DNA from: CAJAQL01 sp964442965
GTDB taxonomy: Bacteria > Patescibacteriota > Minisyncoccia > UBA6257 > 2-01-FULL-56-20
Length of the DNA stretch: 6,782 nt
Reading direction: 5' to 3'
Assembly: GCA_964442965.1 (NCBI GenBank)
Contig: CAYUBE010000032.1
Location: forward strand, 1-6,782
This document shows positions 1-5,713 of the stretch, one piece after another. Each line of letters starts with the position of its first letter. The stretch's first letter is position 1. A program made the translations under genes and the position numbers. A model generated the notes under the pieces. That model ran no database searches. It saw only the letters and a program-made list of their open reading frames with translations, and had not been told where the DNA came from.

Positions 1-166
1 TTTGTAGGTCATCGGGTAACACCAGAGTGTCACCGATGTATCTCATCTTCCGCATGGCAAACAAAAAGGGCCTTATTTTAGAGGCCTTTTTTGAAGATTT
101 GGCAGTATTCGTTCAGTACGCGGGATATTTTCTTCGTTGAGAATTGCTAAATTGTAAACTGAAAAT
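1..166. other. Left-edge intergenic region, possible partial gene
   Basis: No gene can be firmly placed here. On the minus strand an open frame starts at an ATG at position 55 (first residues MRKMRYIGDTLVL) and runs off the left edge. It reads like a protein start but is only 18 codons long and has no Shine-Dalgarno. The plus strand is also open in frame 3 to a TGA at 138-140, but that frame translates straight through the terminator and is probably not coding. Positions 10-38 form an imperfect hairpin: CATCGG pairs with CCGATG and ACAC with GTGT around a CAGA loop. The presence of a real gene at the edge is a guess. Confidence 0.25.
63..92. terminator. Bidirectional intrinsic terminator downstream of ftsK
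   Basis: AAAAAGGGCCT and AGGCCTTTTTT pair across the short loop TATTTTAG, giving a GC-rich core flanked by A and T runs. On the plus strand it ends in six T. On the minus strand the tail is TTTTTGTTT. It lies about 75 bp past the ftsK stop codon, so it most likely ends the ftsK transcript. Confidence 0.75.
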
Positions 167-2338
167 TTATGCCAGATATTCGTCTATCTTTTCTACGTTG
201 ATATCGCGGGGTTTTGCTCCGTCGCCGGGACCGATGAGGCCGGCGTTTTCCATGAGATCAAGGAGCCGCGCGGCGCGGGCGTAGCCCACCTTCAGCCGCC
301 GCTGGAGGAGTGACGCCGATGCTTTATTGGCTTCTTTTACGATGGCGATCGCCTCGTCCATGAGCTCATCGCTGTCGTCATCCGCCATGTAGTCGTCAAA
401 ATTTTGACTGTTGCCTGAGGATTTACTGCCACCATTGCCGTTCTCGGCGATGCCCGCAACTTCAAAATTGACACTGCTTTCTCCGGCCTCTATCTGGGAA
501 TTATTTTTTCTGATGAAGTTTGTCACGCTCTTGATCTCGTCTTCCGTGATGAACGAGCCTTGGATACGTTTCGGTTTTGAAAGTTCAGCGGAGATGAAGA
601 GAAGGTCGCCGCGGCCGAGCAGTTTTTCGGCGCCTGGCGTGTCGATGATGGTTCGGGAGTCTATCTGGCTTGCCACCTGGAGTGCCACGCGCGAGGTGAT
701 ATTTGCTTTAATGAGGCCTGTAATAACTTCGACCGACGGCCGCTGGGTCGCCAGGAGAAGATGAATGCCGGTCGCGCGTGCCATCTGGGCGAGGCGGACG
801 ATCGAACCTTCCACTTCGCGTCCGAAGGAGCTCATGAGGTCGGCGAGCTCGTCGATGGCGATCACGATGAATGGCATCAGTTCATCTTTGTGCGCCGCAT
901 TGTAGCTTTTAATATCGCGGCAGCCTGCTTTTTGCAAAATCTCATAGCGCTTTTCCATTTCCGAGACCGCCCATCGGAAAACGCCGGCGGCTTTTTTATT
1001 TTCCGTGACGACGGGGCTCACGAGATGGGGGATGCCGTCATAGACGGAAAGCTCGACGCGCTTCGGATCAATGAGCACGAGCTTGAGCGTTTCCGGTGAG
1101 TTTTTATAGAGCAGCGAAATCAAGAGTGAATGGACGAAAATGGATTTGCCGGATCCGGTTGCGCCCGCGACGAGCAGGTGCGGCATTTTTTCGATATTGG
1201 CGAAGACCGGCTCTCCGGAAACGTCGCGCCCCATCACAAAACCAAGCTGGCCGGCTTTTTGGAAATCGGGATAGTTCATTAAACTGCCAAGGCGCACAAT
1301 GGCCGCGGCTTTATTCGGAACCTCGATGCCGACGAGTGATTTTCCGGGGATCGGCGCTTCGATGCGGATCGGGCTTGCGGCGAGCGAGAGCGAGAGGTCG
1401 GGGTTTAAGGCCGTGATGCGCGAGAGCTTGATGCCTTCTGCGGGTTTCAGCGTGTAGCGCGTGACGGCGGGGCCGACGTTGATCTCGCCCATGAGCGCAG
1501 GAATGCCAAAACTCTCGAGCGTTCGCTTGATGATATTTGCGTTTGCGATGAGATCGCCAGTCGTGGGTTTTGTGCTATCGGCATTCAGGAGCGAGAGCGG
1601 CGGCGGAACATAGTTTGCGAAAGAAATTGCCTTGGCCTTTTTTTCTGCGGTGCCCATCGGCAGGTCGCTCGACTCGACCACGACGGCACGCATTTTATTT
1701 TCAGCGTCGGTTTTTTTCTCCTCGCTCTTAACTGTTTCTTTCGCCTGTTTTTGCGGCTCCTGGCCCGTTACCACAAGAGGTTCTTTCTTCGGTTCTTCAT
1801 ATTCTTCGTCCTCATCGTCTTCTGCCTCGCGGCGCCAGCGGAGCTTGATCGGGACGTTTGCGGTAATCAGAATCGCAATGATAAAGAGGATGGCGTCGAT
1901 GATAATCGCCGCAACGGTGCCGAAGGGGACGCGAAGCGATCCGAGGATCAAGCCAAGCCAGCCGCCTTTCGTCGGCTCGACAAGTTCAATGAAGCCCAGC
2001 ACCGAGAGAATAAGGAGGACACTTCCCGTAAGCGTTGTCGCCACCATTTTCTGCCGCTCTGAAGAAAAAAAGACTACCGCCGCAAAGAGAAGCGTGAGCG
2101 GCAAAATAAAATAGCCCCAGCCGAAAAGCGTATCAAGCCCCTGGTAGATCGCGTTGCCTGCCGGTCCTGCTTGGCTGAACCCTGCGAGCGCCAAAATGAC
2201 CGCGGCGCCGAGGAAGCTGACGCCCCAGATGCTCTTTCGGGTCTCCGGATGCAAGCGATGTTCGGCGGTCGGTCGGTCAGCTGCGGGCCGTGCGGAGCTT
2301 TTCTCGCCACCCTTCTTTTTCTTCTTATGTTTTGCCAT
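167..2338 (-). CDS. ftsK: FtsK/SpoIIIE family DNA translocase
   Basis: A membrane-anchored hexameric ATPase that pumps double-stranded DNA through the closing division septum. Numbering from the chosen start gives 723 aa. A Lys-rich N-terminus (KHKKKKKGG) precedes four predicted membrane helices at about 37-55, 71-91, 99-119 and 141-162. An acidic linker follows at about 171-187 (DDEDEEYEEP). The RecA-like motor has Walker A GATGSGKS at 392-399 (Lys398) and Walker B IAIDELADL with Asp496, followed by the family segments LLLATQRPSVEVITGLIKAN and SRVALQVASQIDSRTI. The C-terminal winged-helix gamma domain (about 657-717, LLQRRLKVGYARAARLLDLM) reads KOPS-type polar sequences in characterised relatives. 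I chose the second ATG because a promoter -10 box lies inside the 16-codon extension to the alternative start at 2386. It is a single gene, convergent with nothing and divergent from the HAD gene. The family assignment is secure; the linker is short compared with E. coli FtsK. Confidence 0.96.
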   Translation of the reverse strand: MAKHKKKKKGGEKSSARPAADRPTAEHRLHPETRKSIWGVSFLGAAVILALAGFSQAGPAGNAIYQGLDTLFGWGYFILPLTLLFAAVVFFSSERQKMVATTLTGSVLLILSVLGFIELVEPTKGGWLGLILGSLRVPFGTVAAIIIDAILFIIAILITANVPIKLRWRREAEDDEDEEYEEPKKEPLVVTGQEPQKQAKETVKSEEKKTDAENKMRAVVVESSDLPMGTAEKKAKAISFANYVPPPLSLLNADSTKPTTGDLIANANIIKRTLESFGIPALMGEINVGPAVTRYTLKPAEGIKLSRITALNPDLSLSLAASPIRIEAPIPGKSLVGIEVPNKAAAIVRLGSLMNYPDFQKAGQLGFVMGRDVSGEPVFANIEKMPHLLVAGATGSGKSIFVHSLLISLLYKNSPETLKLVLIDPKRVELSVYDGIPHLVSPVVTENKKAAGVFRWAVSEMEKRYEILQKAGCRDIKSYNAAHKDELMPFIVIAIDELADLMSSFGREVEGSIVRLAQMARATGIHLLLATQRPSVEVITGLIKANITSRVALQVASQIDSRTIIDTPGAEKLLGRGDLLFISAELSKPKRIQGSFITEDEIKSVTNFIRKNNSQIEAGESSVNFEVAGIAENGNGGSKSSGNSQNFDDYMADDDSDELMDEAIAIVKEANKASASLLQRRLKVGYARAARLLDLMENAGLIGPGDGAKPRDINVEKIDEYLA

Positions 2339-2351
2339 GTCGTTGCTGCGG

Positions 2352-2371
2352 GACTTATTCAAGAATAAGTC
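2352..2371. promoter_or_regulatory. Perfect 20-bp palindrome at the ftsK transcription start
   Basis: GACTTATTC and GAATAAGTC form a 9-bp perfect inverted repeat with a 2-bp centre. It begins one base beyond the minus-strand -10 box and covers the expected transcription start. It is either an operator for a dimeric regulator or a hairpin at the very 5' end of the ftsK mRNA. The sequence cannot distinguish the two. Confidence 0.5.
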
Positions 2372-2372
2372 T

Positions 2373-2401
2373 ATTGTAGCATTCATTTCGTCTTTTTTTA
2401 A
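2373..2401 (-). promoter_or_regulatory. Predicted ftsK promoter
   Basis: On the minus strand TTAAAA (2401-2396), a 17-bp spacer and TACAAT (2378-2373) resemble a sigma70 promoter, with 4/6 and 5/6 matches. The expected start at about 2366 leaves a leader of about 28 nt to the ATG at 2338. Because the -10 box lies inside the extension to the upstream ATG at 2386, it supports the shorter protein. Confidence 0.5.
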
Positions 2402-2456
2402 GGTTGTTGGATATTGTCCGAAAAAACTTGATCTTTTTGTCCCATGCTTGAATATT

Positions 2457-2484
2457 TTAACTTATCGTTGTTTTCGGATAGAAT
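2457..2484 (+). promoter_or_regulatory. Predicted promoter of the HAD gene
   Basis: TTAACT (2457-2462), a 16-bp spacer and TAGAAT (2479-2484). The expected transcription start is about 2490-2492, at or next to the ATG at 2492, so the mRNA would be leaderless or nearly so. The -35 match is moderate (4/6), and I see no Shine-Dalgarno before any of the candidate starts. Confidence 0.45.
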
Positions 2485-2491
2485 GAGTTGG

Positions 2492-3268
2492 ATGGCAAGC
2501 CAAAAATTTAGAGATAAGGATCTTATTGTTTTTGATCTTGACGGGACGCTCACGCCGAGCAAGTCGAGCGTGCAACCTGACATGGCGCGCGTACTCGCGG
2601 CGCTTTTGGCACAAAAGAAAGTCGCCGTGATCGGCGGGGGAAAATATTCTCAATTCAAAAAACAACTGGTTTTACATTTGCGTGTGACGCCCGAGCTTTT
2701 AAGAAATCTTTTTCTGTTTCCGACTGTCGGTACGTCATTTTATCGTTATCATCACGGCTGGAAGCCGGTGTACGAAAAATCGTTCCCGTTGCGCGAAAAA
2801 AAGAAAATAAAAGCAGCACTTAAAACGGCTTTAAAAACTATTCACTATCAATCCCCGCAAAGGCTTTGGGGCAGGACGACCGAGGATCGCCACACGCAAA
2901 TTACATTTTCTGCACTTGGCCAAAGGGCACCCCTTAAGGCAAAAGAAAAATGGAATAAAAAAAGCGACATCAGAACGCCGCTCATAAAAGAACTCCGCAG
3001 GCTTCTTCCTGAATGTTCCGTACACCAAGGGGGTCTCACGTCGGTCGATATAACAGAAAAGGGGATTGATAAGGCCTATGGCATTCGGCAGATGCAGAAG
3101 CACCTTCGTATTCCCGAGAGAAAAATGCTTTTTATCGGCGACGACCTGAAGGGCCATGGCAACGATGCGCCGGTCAAAAAGACGGGCGTCGAATGTATCG
3201 CGGTCCGAGGGCCAAAAGAGACAAAACAAATCATTAAAGAAACCTTAAAATCTGCCGTTGCAGATTGA
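2492..3268 (+). CDS. HAD-superfamily phosphomannomutase-like protein
   Basis: Probable sugar-phosphate mutase or phosphatase of the HAD C2-cap (IIB) group, closest in layout to eukaryotic phosphomannomutase, which makes mannose-1-phosphate for GDP-mannose. Numbering from the chosen start gives 258 aa, about the size of PMM2 (246). Motif I is FDLDGTLTP, with nucleophile Asp15 and acid/base Asp17. Motif II lies in VIGGGKY at about 46-52. The cap segment QITFSALGQR ends at Arg145 and resembles the PMM phosphate-binding strand. HQGGLTSVDITEKGIDKAYG carries motif III Lys194, and IGDDLKGHGNDAPV (about 215-228) is motif IV. Motif II has Gly where PMM has Ser (GGS), so catalysis or specificity may differ. 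The frame extends to an ATG at 2444, with another ATG at 2483; I chose 2492 from the promoter position. The enzyme is cytoplasmic. A sucrose- or trehalose-phosphatase-like activity is the main alternative. Confidence 0.85.
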   Translation: MASQKFRDKDLIVFDLDGTLTPSKSSVQPDMARVLAALLAQKKVAVIGGGKYSQFKKQLVLHLRVTPELLRNLFLFPTVGTSFYRYHHGWKPVYEKSFPLREKKKIKAALKTALKTIHYQSPQRLWGRTTEDRHTQITFSALGQRAPLKAKEKWNKKSDIRTPLIKELRRLLPECSVHQGGLTSVDITEKGIDKAYGIRQMQKHLRIPERKMLFIGDDLKGHGNDAPVKKTGVECIAVRGPKETKQIIKETLKSAVAD

Positions 3269-3278
3269 AAGATTTTTT
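3249..3278 (+). terminator. Intrinsic terminator overlapping the HAD stop codon
   Basis: AATCTGC and GCAGATT form a perfect 7-bp stem with loop CGTT, followed six bases later by TTTTTT (3273-3278). The stem encodes the last residues of the HAD protein and reaches into its stop codon at 3266-3268. Confidence 0.7.
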
Positions 3279-3286
3279 GGTACATT
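3258..3286 (+). promoter_or_regulatory. Predicted promoter of the tRNA-Thr locus
   Basis: TTGCAG (3258-3263), a 17-bp spacer and TACATT (3281-3286), with an extended -10 TG at 3278-3279. The expected start is about 3293, five bases before the truncated tRNA. It overlaps the HAD terminator. The -35 match is weak (3/6). Confidence 0.4.
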
Positions 3287-3297
3287 TCACGGGAAGC

Positions 3298-3332
3298 GCC
3301 ACCTTAGCTCAGTGGTAGAGCAGCGCTTTCGT
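3298..3332 (+). pseudogene. 5' half of a tRNA-Thr(CGT), cut exactly after the anticodon
   Basis: This 35-nt segment has a normal tRNA 5' half: acceptor strand GCCACCT, a D arm GCTC-AGTGGTA-GAGC, anticodon stem strand GCGCT, then TT and anticodon CGT. It stops at tRNA position 36, and the next base is position 1 of a complete tRNA. The acceptor strand differs from that of the neighbour (GCCACCT against GCCGATG), so it is a relic of a different tRNA-Thr and not a copy of the one beside it. The 3' half of the second tRNA cannot pair with its acceptor strand beyond the first three bases. It is most simply a deletion remnant; a functional split half is possible but has no support here. Confidence 0.75.
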
Positions 3333-3405
3333 GCCGATGTAGCTCAGCTGGTAGAGCAGTGCTTTCGTAAAGCAAAGGTCGCCGGTTCGAATCCGGCCAT
3401 CGGCT
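3333..3405 (+). tRNA. tRNA-Thr(CGT)
   Basis: A full cloverleaf of 73 nt that reads ACG codons. Acceptor GCCGATG pairs with CATCGGC. The D arm is GCTC-AGCTGGTA-GAGC. The anticodon loop is TTCGTAA with anticodon CGT at 3366-3368, and the T arm is GCCGG-TTCGAAT-CCGGC. Position 27-43 is a G-A mismatch and the discriminator is T. CCA is not encoded, so it must be added after transcription. It directly follows a truncated tRNA-Thr and sits 61 bp before the M13 peptidase. No terminator is visible after it, so some read-through into the peptidase gene is possible. Confidence 0.95.
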
Positions 3406-3448
3406 CAAAGAAAAAAGTTGCGGTGCCGTCAAGGAAATTTATGGCCCG

Positions 3449-3457
3449 TGTTACAAT
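3449..3457 (+). promoter_or_regulatory. Predicted extended -10 promoter of the M13 peptidase
   Basis: TGTTACAAT is an extended -10 (TGn before TACAAT at 3452-3457). No good -35 box is seen at the usual distance, which is typical of extended -10 promoters. The expected start is about 3464, leaving only two or three bases before the ATG at 3467. Confidence 0.45.
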
Positions 3458-3466
3458 ATTTGTATC

Positions 3467-5434
3467 ATGAGTTCTTCTATTGATCCTGCCGGTTTCGACC
3501 GTTCCGTAAAACCATCAGATGACTTTTTTCGGTTTGTAAATCAAAAGTGGATTGATGAAAATCCGATCCCGCCGGAAGAATCGCGCTGGGGATCGTTCTA
3601 TGTCCTGCGGGCCGAGGTTGAGCGACAGCTAAAAAAGTTATTTGGAGAACTCGATGCAAAACCAGATGCCGTTGTTGCAAGCCGCGAAAGGAAGGTGCGC
3701 GATTTCTATCTGACTGGCATTGATCTTGCAAAACGCAACGAACAGGGCGACGCGCCCCTTAAAGAACTCTTCATGCTTGTCGACGGCGCGAAAAATATTA
3801 TCGAACTTTCGCGGGTATTGGGAGTATTGCATCGGAACGGGGTCGACGCATGGTGGTTGCCGCAAGCGGATGCCGACGCGAAGCAGAGCGACACAGTCGC
3901 GTTATATATCAACCAGGCAGGCCTCGATCTTCCCGATCGCGACTATTACGTGAAAGATGACACAAAGAGCAAGGAAATTCGCAAGAAATACCTTTCCTAT
4001 ATGGAAGATTTAATCGTGGAATCACCTCATGCGCGCGGTGCAGAAGAGCCGTCCCATCTCGGTCAAATGATCATGGAACTTGAGACAAAGCTCGCCGAAG
4101 CGTCCATGACGCACGTCGAGCTTCGTGATATCGAAAAGCAATACAATAAATTTTCAAAAGGCGAATTAATTAAGCTCACTCCGGCGATCGACTGGGCGGC
4201 ATATTTTGAAGGAGTGGGAATCATTATGCCGGAAGAAATTATCGTTTGTCAGCCGGACTTTATCGCGAATGTCGGCCGGCTCTTTGCGGAATTACCCCTC
4301 AATATTCATCAGGCATATCTTAAATGGCATATTCTGAATGACTTTTCACATTGCCTCGACGAAACACGCGAAAAAAGCCGTTTCGATTTTTACGGCCGCA
4401 CGTTTTCTGGCATGACCGAGATGAGGCCGCTCTGGCGGCGCGTGCAGAGCATCGTGAGCATGTTGCTTGATGAAGCCGTTGCCGAACTTTATATAAAAGC
4501 GCATTTCAGCGAAACGGCCAAGAAAAAGATCGGTGAGCTGGTGGATCATCTGACTGCGGCATATCGGGTTCGCATCGAGAAATTAAGCTGGATGGGCGAC
4601 GAGACAAAACAAAAAGCGGTCCTGAAACTTCAAGCGATCTCGCGGAAACTTGGCTACCCCGATGTTTGGAAAGATATCGAGAAAATGGAGATCGGCTCGG
4701 ATTCGTATGCGTTGAACGTTATGCGTGCGCATCGTTTTGAATTTGACCGGAAGATGAAGCAGGTTGGCGGGCCGGTGGACCGGAACGAGTGGTGCATGTC
4801 GCCGCAGACCGTGAATGCCTGCTATAATCCGCTGTTCAACGAAATTCTCTTTCCGGCAGCTATCCTCCAGCCGCCATTTTTCGATCCCGATGCTGACGAT
4901 GCCGTGAATTTCGGCGGCATCGGAACGGTGATCAGCCATGAACTTACGCATGGGTTTGACGACCAAGGCGCGCTGTTTGATGCGAAAGGAAACCTCGCGA
5001 GCTGGTGGACAAAAGAGGATAAGGAACGATTCGACGCACAAACGGAGCGCTTGGCGAAACAGTATGACAAATTTGAAGCATTGCCGGGACTTTTTGTAAA
5101 TGGCAAGCTCACGCTCGGCGAGAATATCGCCGACCTCGGCAGTTTGCCCATCGCTTACGATGGCTTAATGCTTGCACTGCGGGAAAAGGGTGATGCGGAA
5201 ACGATCGGTGGATTTTCTCCAATTCAGAGATTTTTTATCAGCTATGCCATTACCGAGCGGGGAGCGATACGCGAAGAAGCATTGCGATCGCAGGTACAGA
5301 TGGATCCCCATTCCCCGTCGCCGTTCCGTGTGAACGGACCACTCTCGAATATAGAGGAATTCGTTGACGCATTTCATGTCGTGCCGGGCGACAAGCTCTG
5401 GCGCGACCCGGAAGACAGGGTAAGGATTTGGTGA
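3467..5434 (+). CDS. M13 family zinc metallopeptidase (neprilysin/PepO-like)
   Basis: A zinc endopeptidase that in known relatives cuts oligopeptides and not large proteins. The 655 aa form a complete M13 domain pair: a helical N-terminal half (from about residue 9) and a C-terminal catalytic half. Visible active-site elements are substrate-binding NAxY at Asn450-Ala451, zinc motif HELTH at 491-495 with catalytic Glu492, the third zinc ligand Glu552 in GENIAD with Asp556, and His615 and Arg621 in the HSPSPFR segment. The spacing of 41 residues from Asn450 to His491 and of 6 from His615 to Arg621 equals that in neprilysin. It ends in the expected ...RIW. There is no signal peptide or membrane helix, unlike many M13 enzymes, so it should act in the cytoplasm like PepO of lactic acid bacteria. 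I see no Shine-Dalgarno; the start is fixed by the promoter and the domain start. It follows a tRNA and appears to be a single-gene unit. Confidence 0.95.
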   Translation: MSSSIDPAGFDRSVKPSDDFFRFVNQKWIDENPIPPEESRWGSFYVLRAEVERQLKKLFGELDAKPDAVVASRERKVRDFYLTGIDLAKRNEQGDAPLKELFMLVDGAKNIIELSRVLGVLHRNGVDAWWLPQADADAKQSDTVALYINQAGLDLPDRDYYVKDDTKSKEIRKKYLSYMEDLIVESPHARGAEEPSHLGQMIMELETKLAEASMTHVELRDIEKQYNKFSKGELIKLTPAIDWAAYFEGVGIIMPEEIIVCQPDFIANVGRLFAELPLNIHQAYLKWHILNDFSHCLDETREKSRFDFYGRTFSGMTEMRPLWRRVQSIVSMLLDEAVAELYIKAHFSETAKKKIGELVDHLTAAYRVRIEKLSWMGDETKQKAVLKLQAISRKLGYPDVWKDIEKMEIGSDSYALNVMRAHRFEFDRKMKQVGGPVDRNEWCMSPQTVNACYNPLFNEILFPAAILQPPFFDPDADDAVNFGGIGTVISHELTHGFDDQGALFDAKGNLASWWTKEDKERFDAQTERLAKQYDKFEALPGLFVNGKLTLGENIADLGSLPIAYDGLMLALREKGDAETIGGFSPIQRFFISYAITERGAIREEALRSQVQMDPHSPSPFRVNGPLSNIEEFVDAFHVVPGDKLWRDPEDRVRIW

Positions 5435-5452
5435 ATGATCCTGCCCGCGTAG

Positions 5453-5524
5453 TGGACCCTGCGGGATTTGGACCCGTATCTCCGAGTTAGCAAAAACGGC
5501 ATCCTACCATTGGACGAAGGGCCC
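5453..5524 (-). tRNA. tRNA-like cloverleaf, possibly a degenerate tRNA
   Basis: Read on the minus strand, 72 nt fold as a tRNA. Acceptor GGGCCCT pairs with AGGGTCC (one G-U), positions 8-9 are TC, the D arm is GTCC-AATGGTA-GGAT, and the T arm is ACGGG-TCCAAAT-CCCGC. The anticodon arm (5499-5482) is abnormal: 18 nt instead of 17, with only CCG/CGG pairing and a 12-nt loop TTTTTGCTAACT. The T loop has C where U55 is almost invariant, and the outermost T-stem pair is A-C. No anticodon can be assigned; GCT and TTG are both readable, but each lacks a proper stem. The acceptor stem continues outside the tRNA with TAGT and ACTA to 11 bp. I think it is a decayed or repurposed tRNA gene. Confidence 0.5.
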
Positions 5525-5544
5525 ACTATGCAGGCATCGTCAAG

Positions 5545-5573
5545 ATAACAAAGATGGTGTTAAAAAATTCCAA
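5545..5573 (-). promoter_or_regulatory. Possible promoter of the tRNA-like gene
   Basis: On the minus strand TTGGAA (5573-5568), a 17-bp spacer and TGTTAT (5550-5545), each matching the consensus at 4/6. The start would be about 5538, some 14 bases before the tRNA-like 5' end. Matches are modest in an AT-rich stretch. Confidence 0.3.
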
Positions 5574-5592
5574 ACAAACAGACTCCTGTTTG
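5562..5592 (-). terminator. Second, weaker minus-strand terminator
   Basis: CAAACAG and CTGTTTG form a perfect 7-bp stem with a 4-nt loop (5575-5592). On the minus strand it is followed by TTTGGAA and then six T (5567-5562). It lies just beyond the strong terminator at 5605-5632 and could act as a back-up stop. The distance from stem to T run makes it weak. Confidence 0.35.
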
Positions 5593-5593
5593 A

Positions 5594-5680
5594 TTGAAAA
5601 AAATAAAAACAGCCCCCTGGGGGGCTGTTTTTATGCTAACTCAGAGATTCCATCCCGTGATCGCGGGACGCCGTCTTCGT
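5594..5680 (-). ncRNA. Candidate small RNA between a promoter and a terminator
   Basis: A strong minus-strand promoter predicts a start near 5680, and the first stop signal is the terminator whose T run ends near 5594, so the transcript would be about 80-87 nt. Inside it lies a near-palindromic hairpin at 5653-5668 (TCCCG pairing with CGGGA) before the terminator stem. The only ATG nearby (5687) lies within the -10 box, so its 18-codon frame would not be on the transcript. No known RNA family is recognised. Intergenic promoter plus hairpin plus terminator is the usual layout of a small RNA, but transcription is inferred. Confidence 0.4.
5605..5632. terminator. Strong bidirectional intrinsic terminator
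   Basis: AAAAACAGCCCCC and GGGGGCTGTTTTT form a long GC-rich stem with an A/T base. On the minus strand the tail is TTTTTATTTTTTT, a near-ideal U tract; on the plus strand it is TTTTTATG. It can stop the Avd-like and small-RNA transcripts from one side and the M13 peptidase transcript from the other. Confidence 0.9.
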
Positions 5681-5685
5681 GGTTC

Positions 5686-5713
5686 ATAATATACCACTCT
5701 GCGACAGAGTCAA
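5686..5713 (-). promoter_or_regulatory. Strong promoter at the 3' end of the Avd-like gene
   Basis: On the minus strand TTGACT (5713-5708), a 16-bp spacer and TATTAT (5691-5686), both 5/6 matches. The -35 box covers the TGA stop of the Avd-like gene (5712-5710). The spacer contains the hairpin CTCTG-TCG-CAGAG. It points into a gene-free region that ends at a strong terminator. Confidence 0.5.

Noticed and set aside
1632..2114. Long plus-strand frame opposite ftsK
   Set aside because: It is antisense to the FtsK membrane and linker region, rich in Ser from the acidic codons on the other strand, and has no family resemblance.
3298..3405. tRNA-Thr with an intron (first half joined to the second 3' half)
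   Set aside because: GCCACCT cannot pair with CATCGGC beyond three bases, so the joined product would have no acceptor stem.
3258..3470. Open frame of 70 codons containing VAQLVEQ
   Set aside because: It is the translation of the tRNA-Thr region; such frames are a well-known artefact of tRNA genes.
4583..5041. 152-codon minus-strand frame inside the M13 gene
   Set aside because: It is a shadow of the conserved catalytic half of the peptidase.
5631..5687. 18-residue minus-strand frame (MNHEDGVPRSRDG...)
   Set aside because: Its ATG lies inside the predicted -10 box and its stop inside the terminator, with no Shine-Dalgarno.
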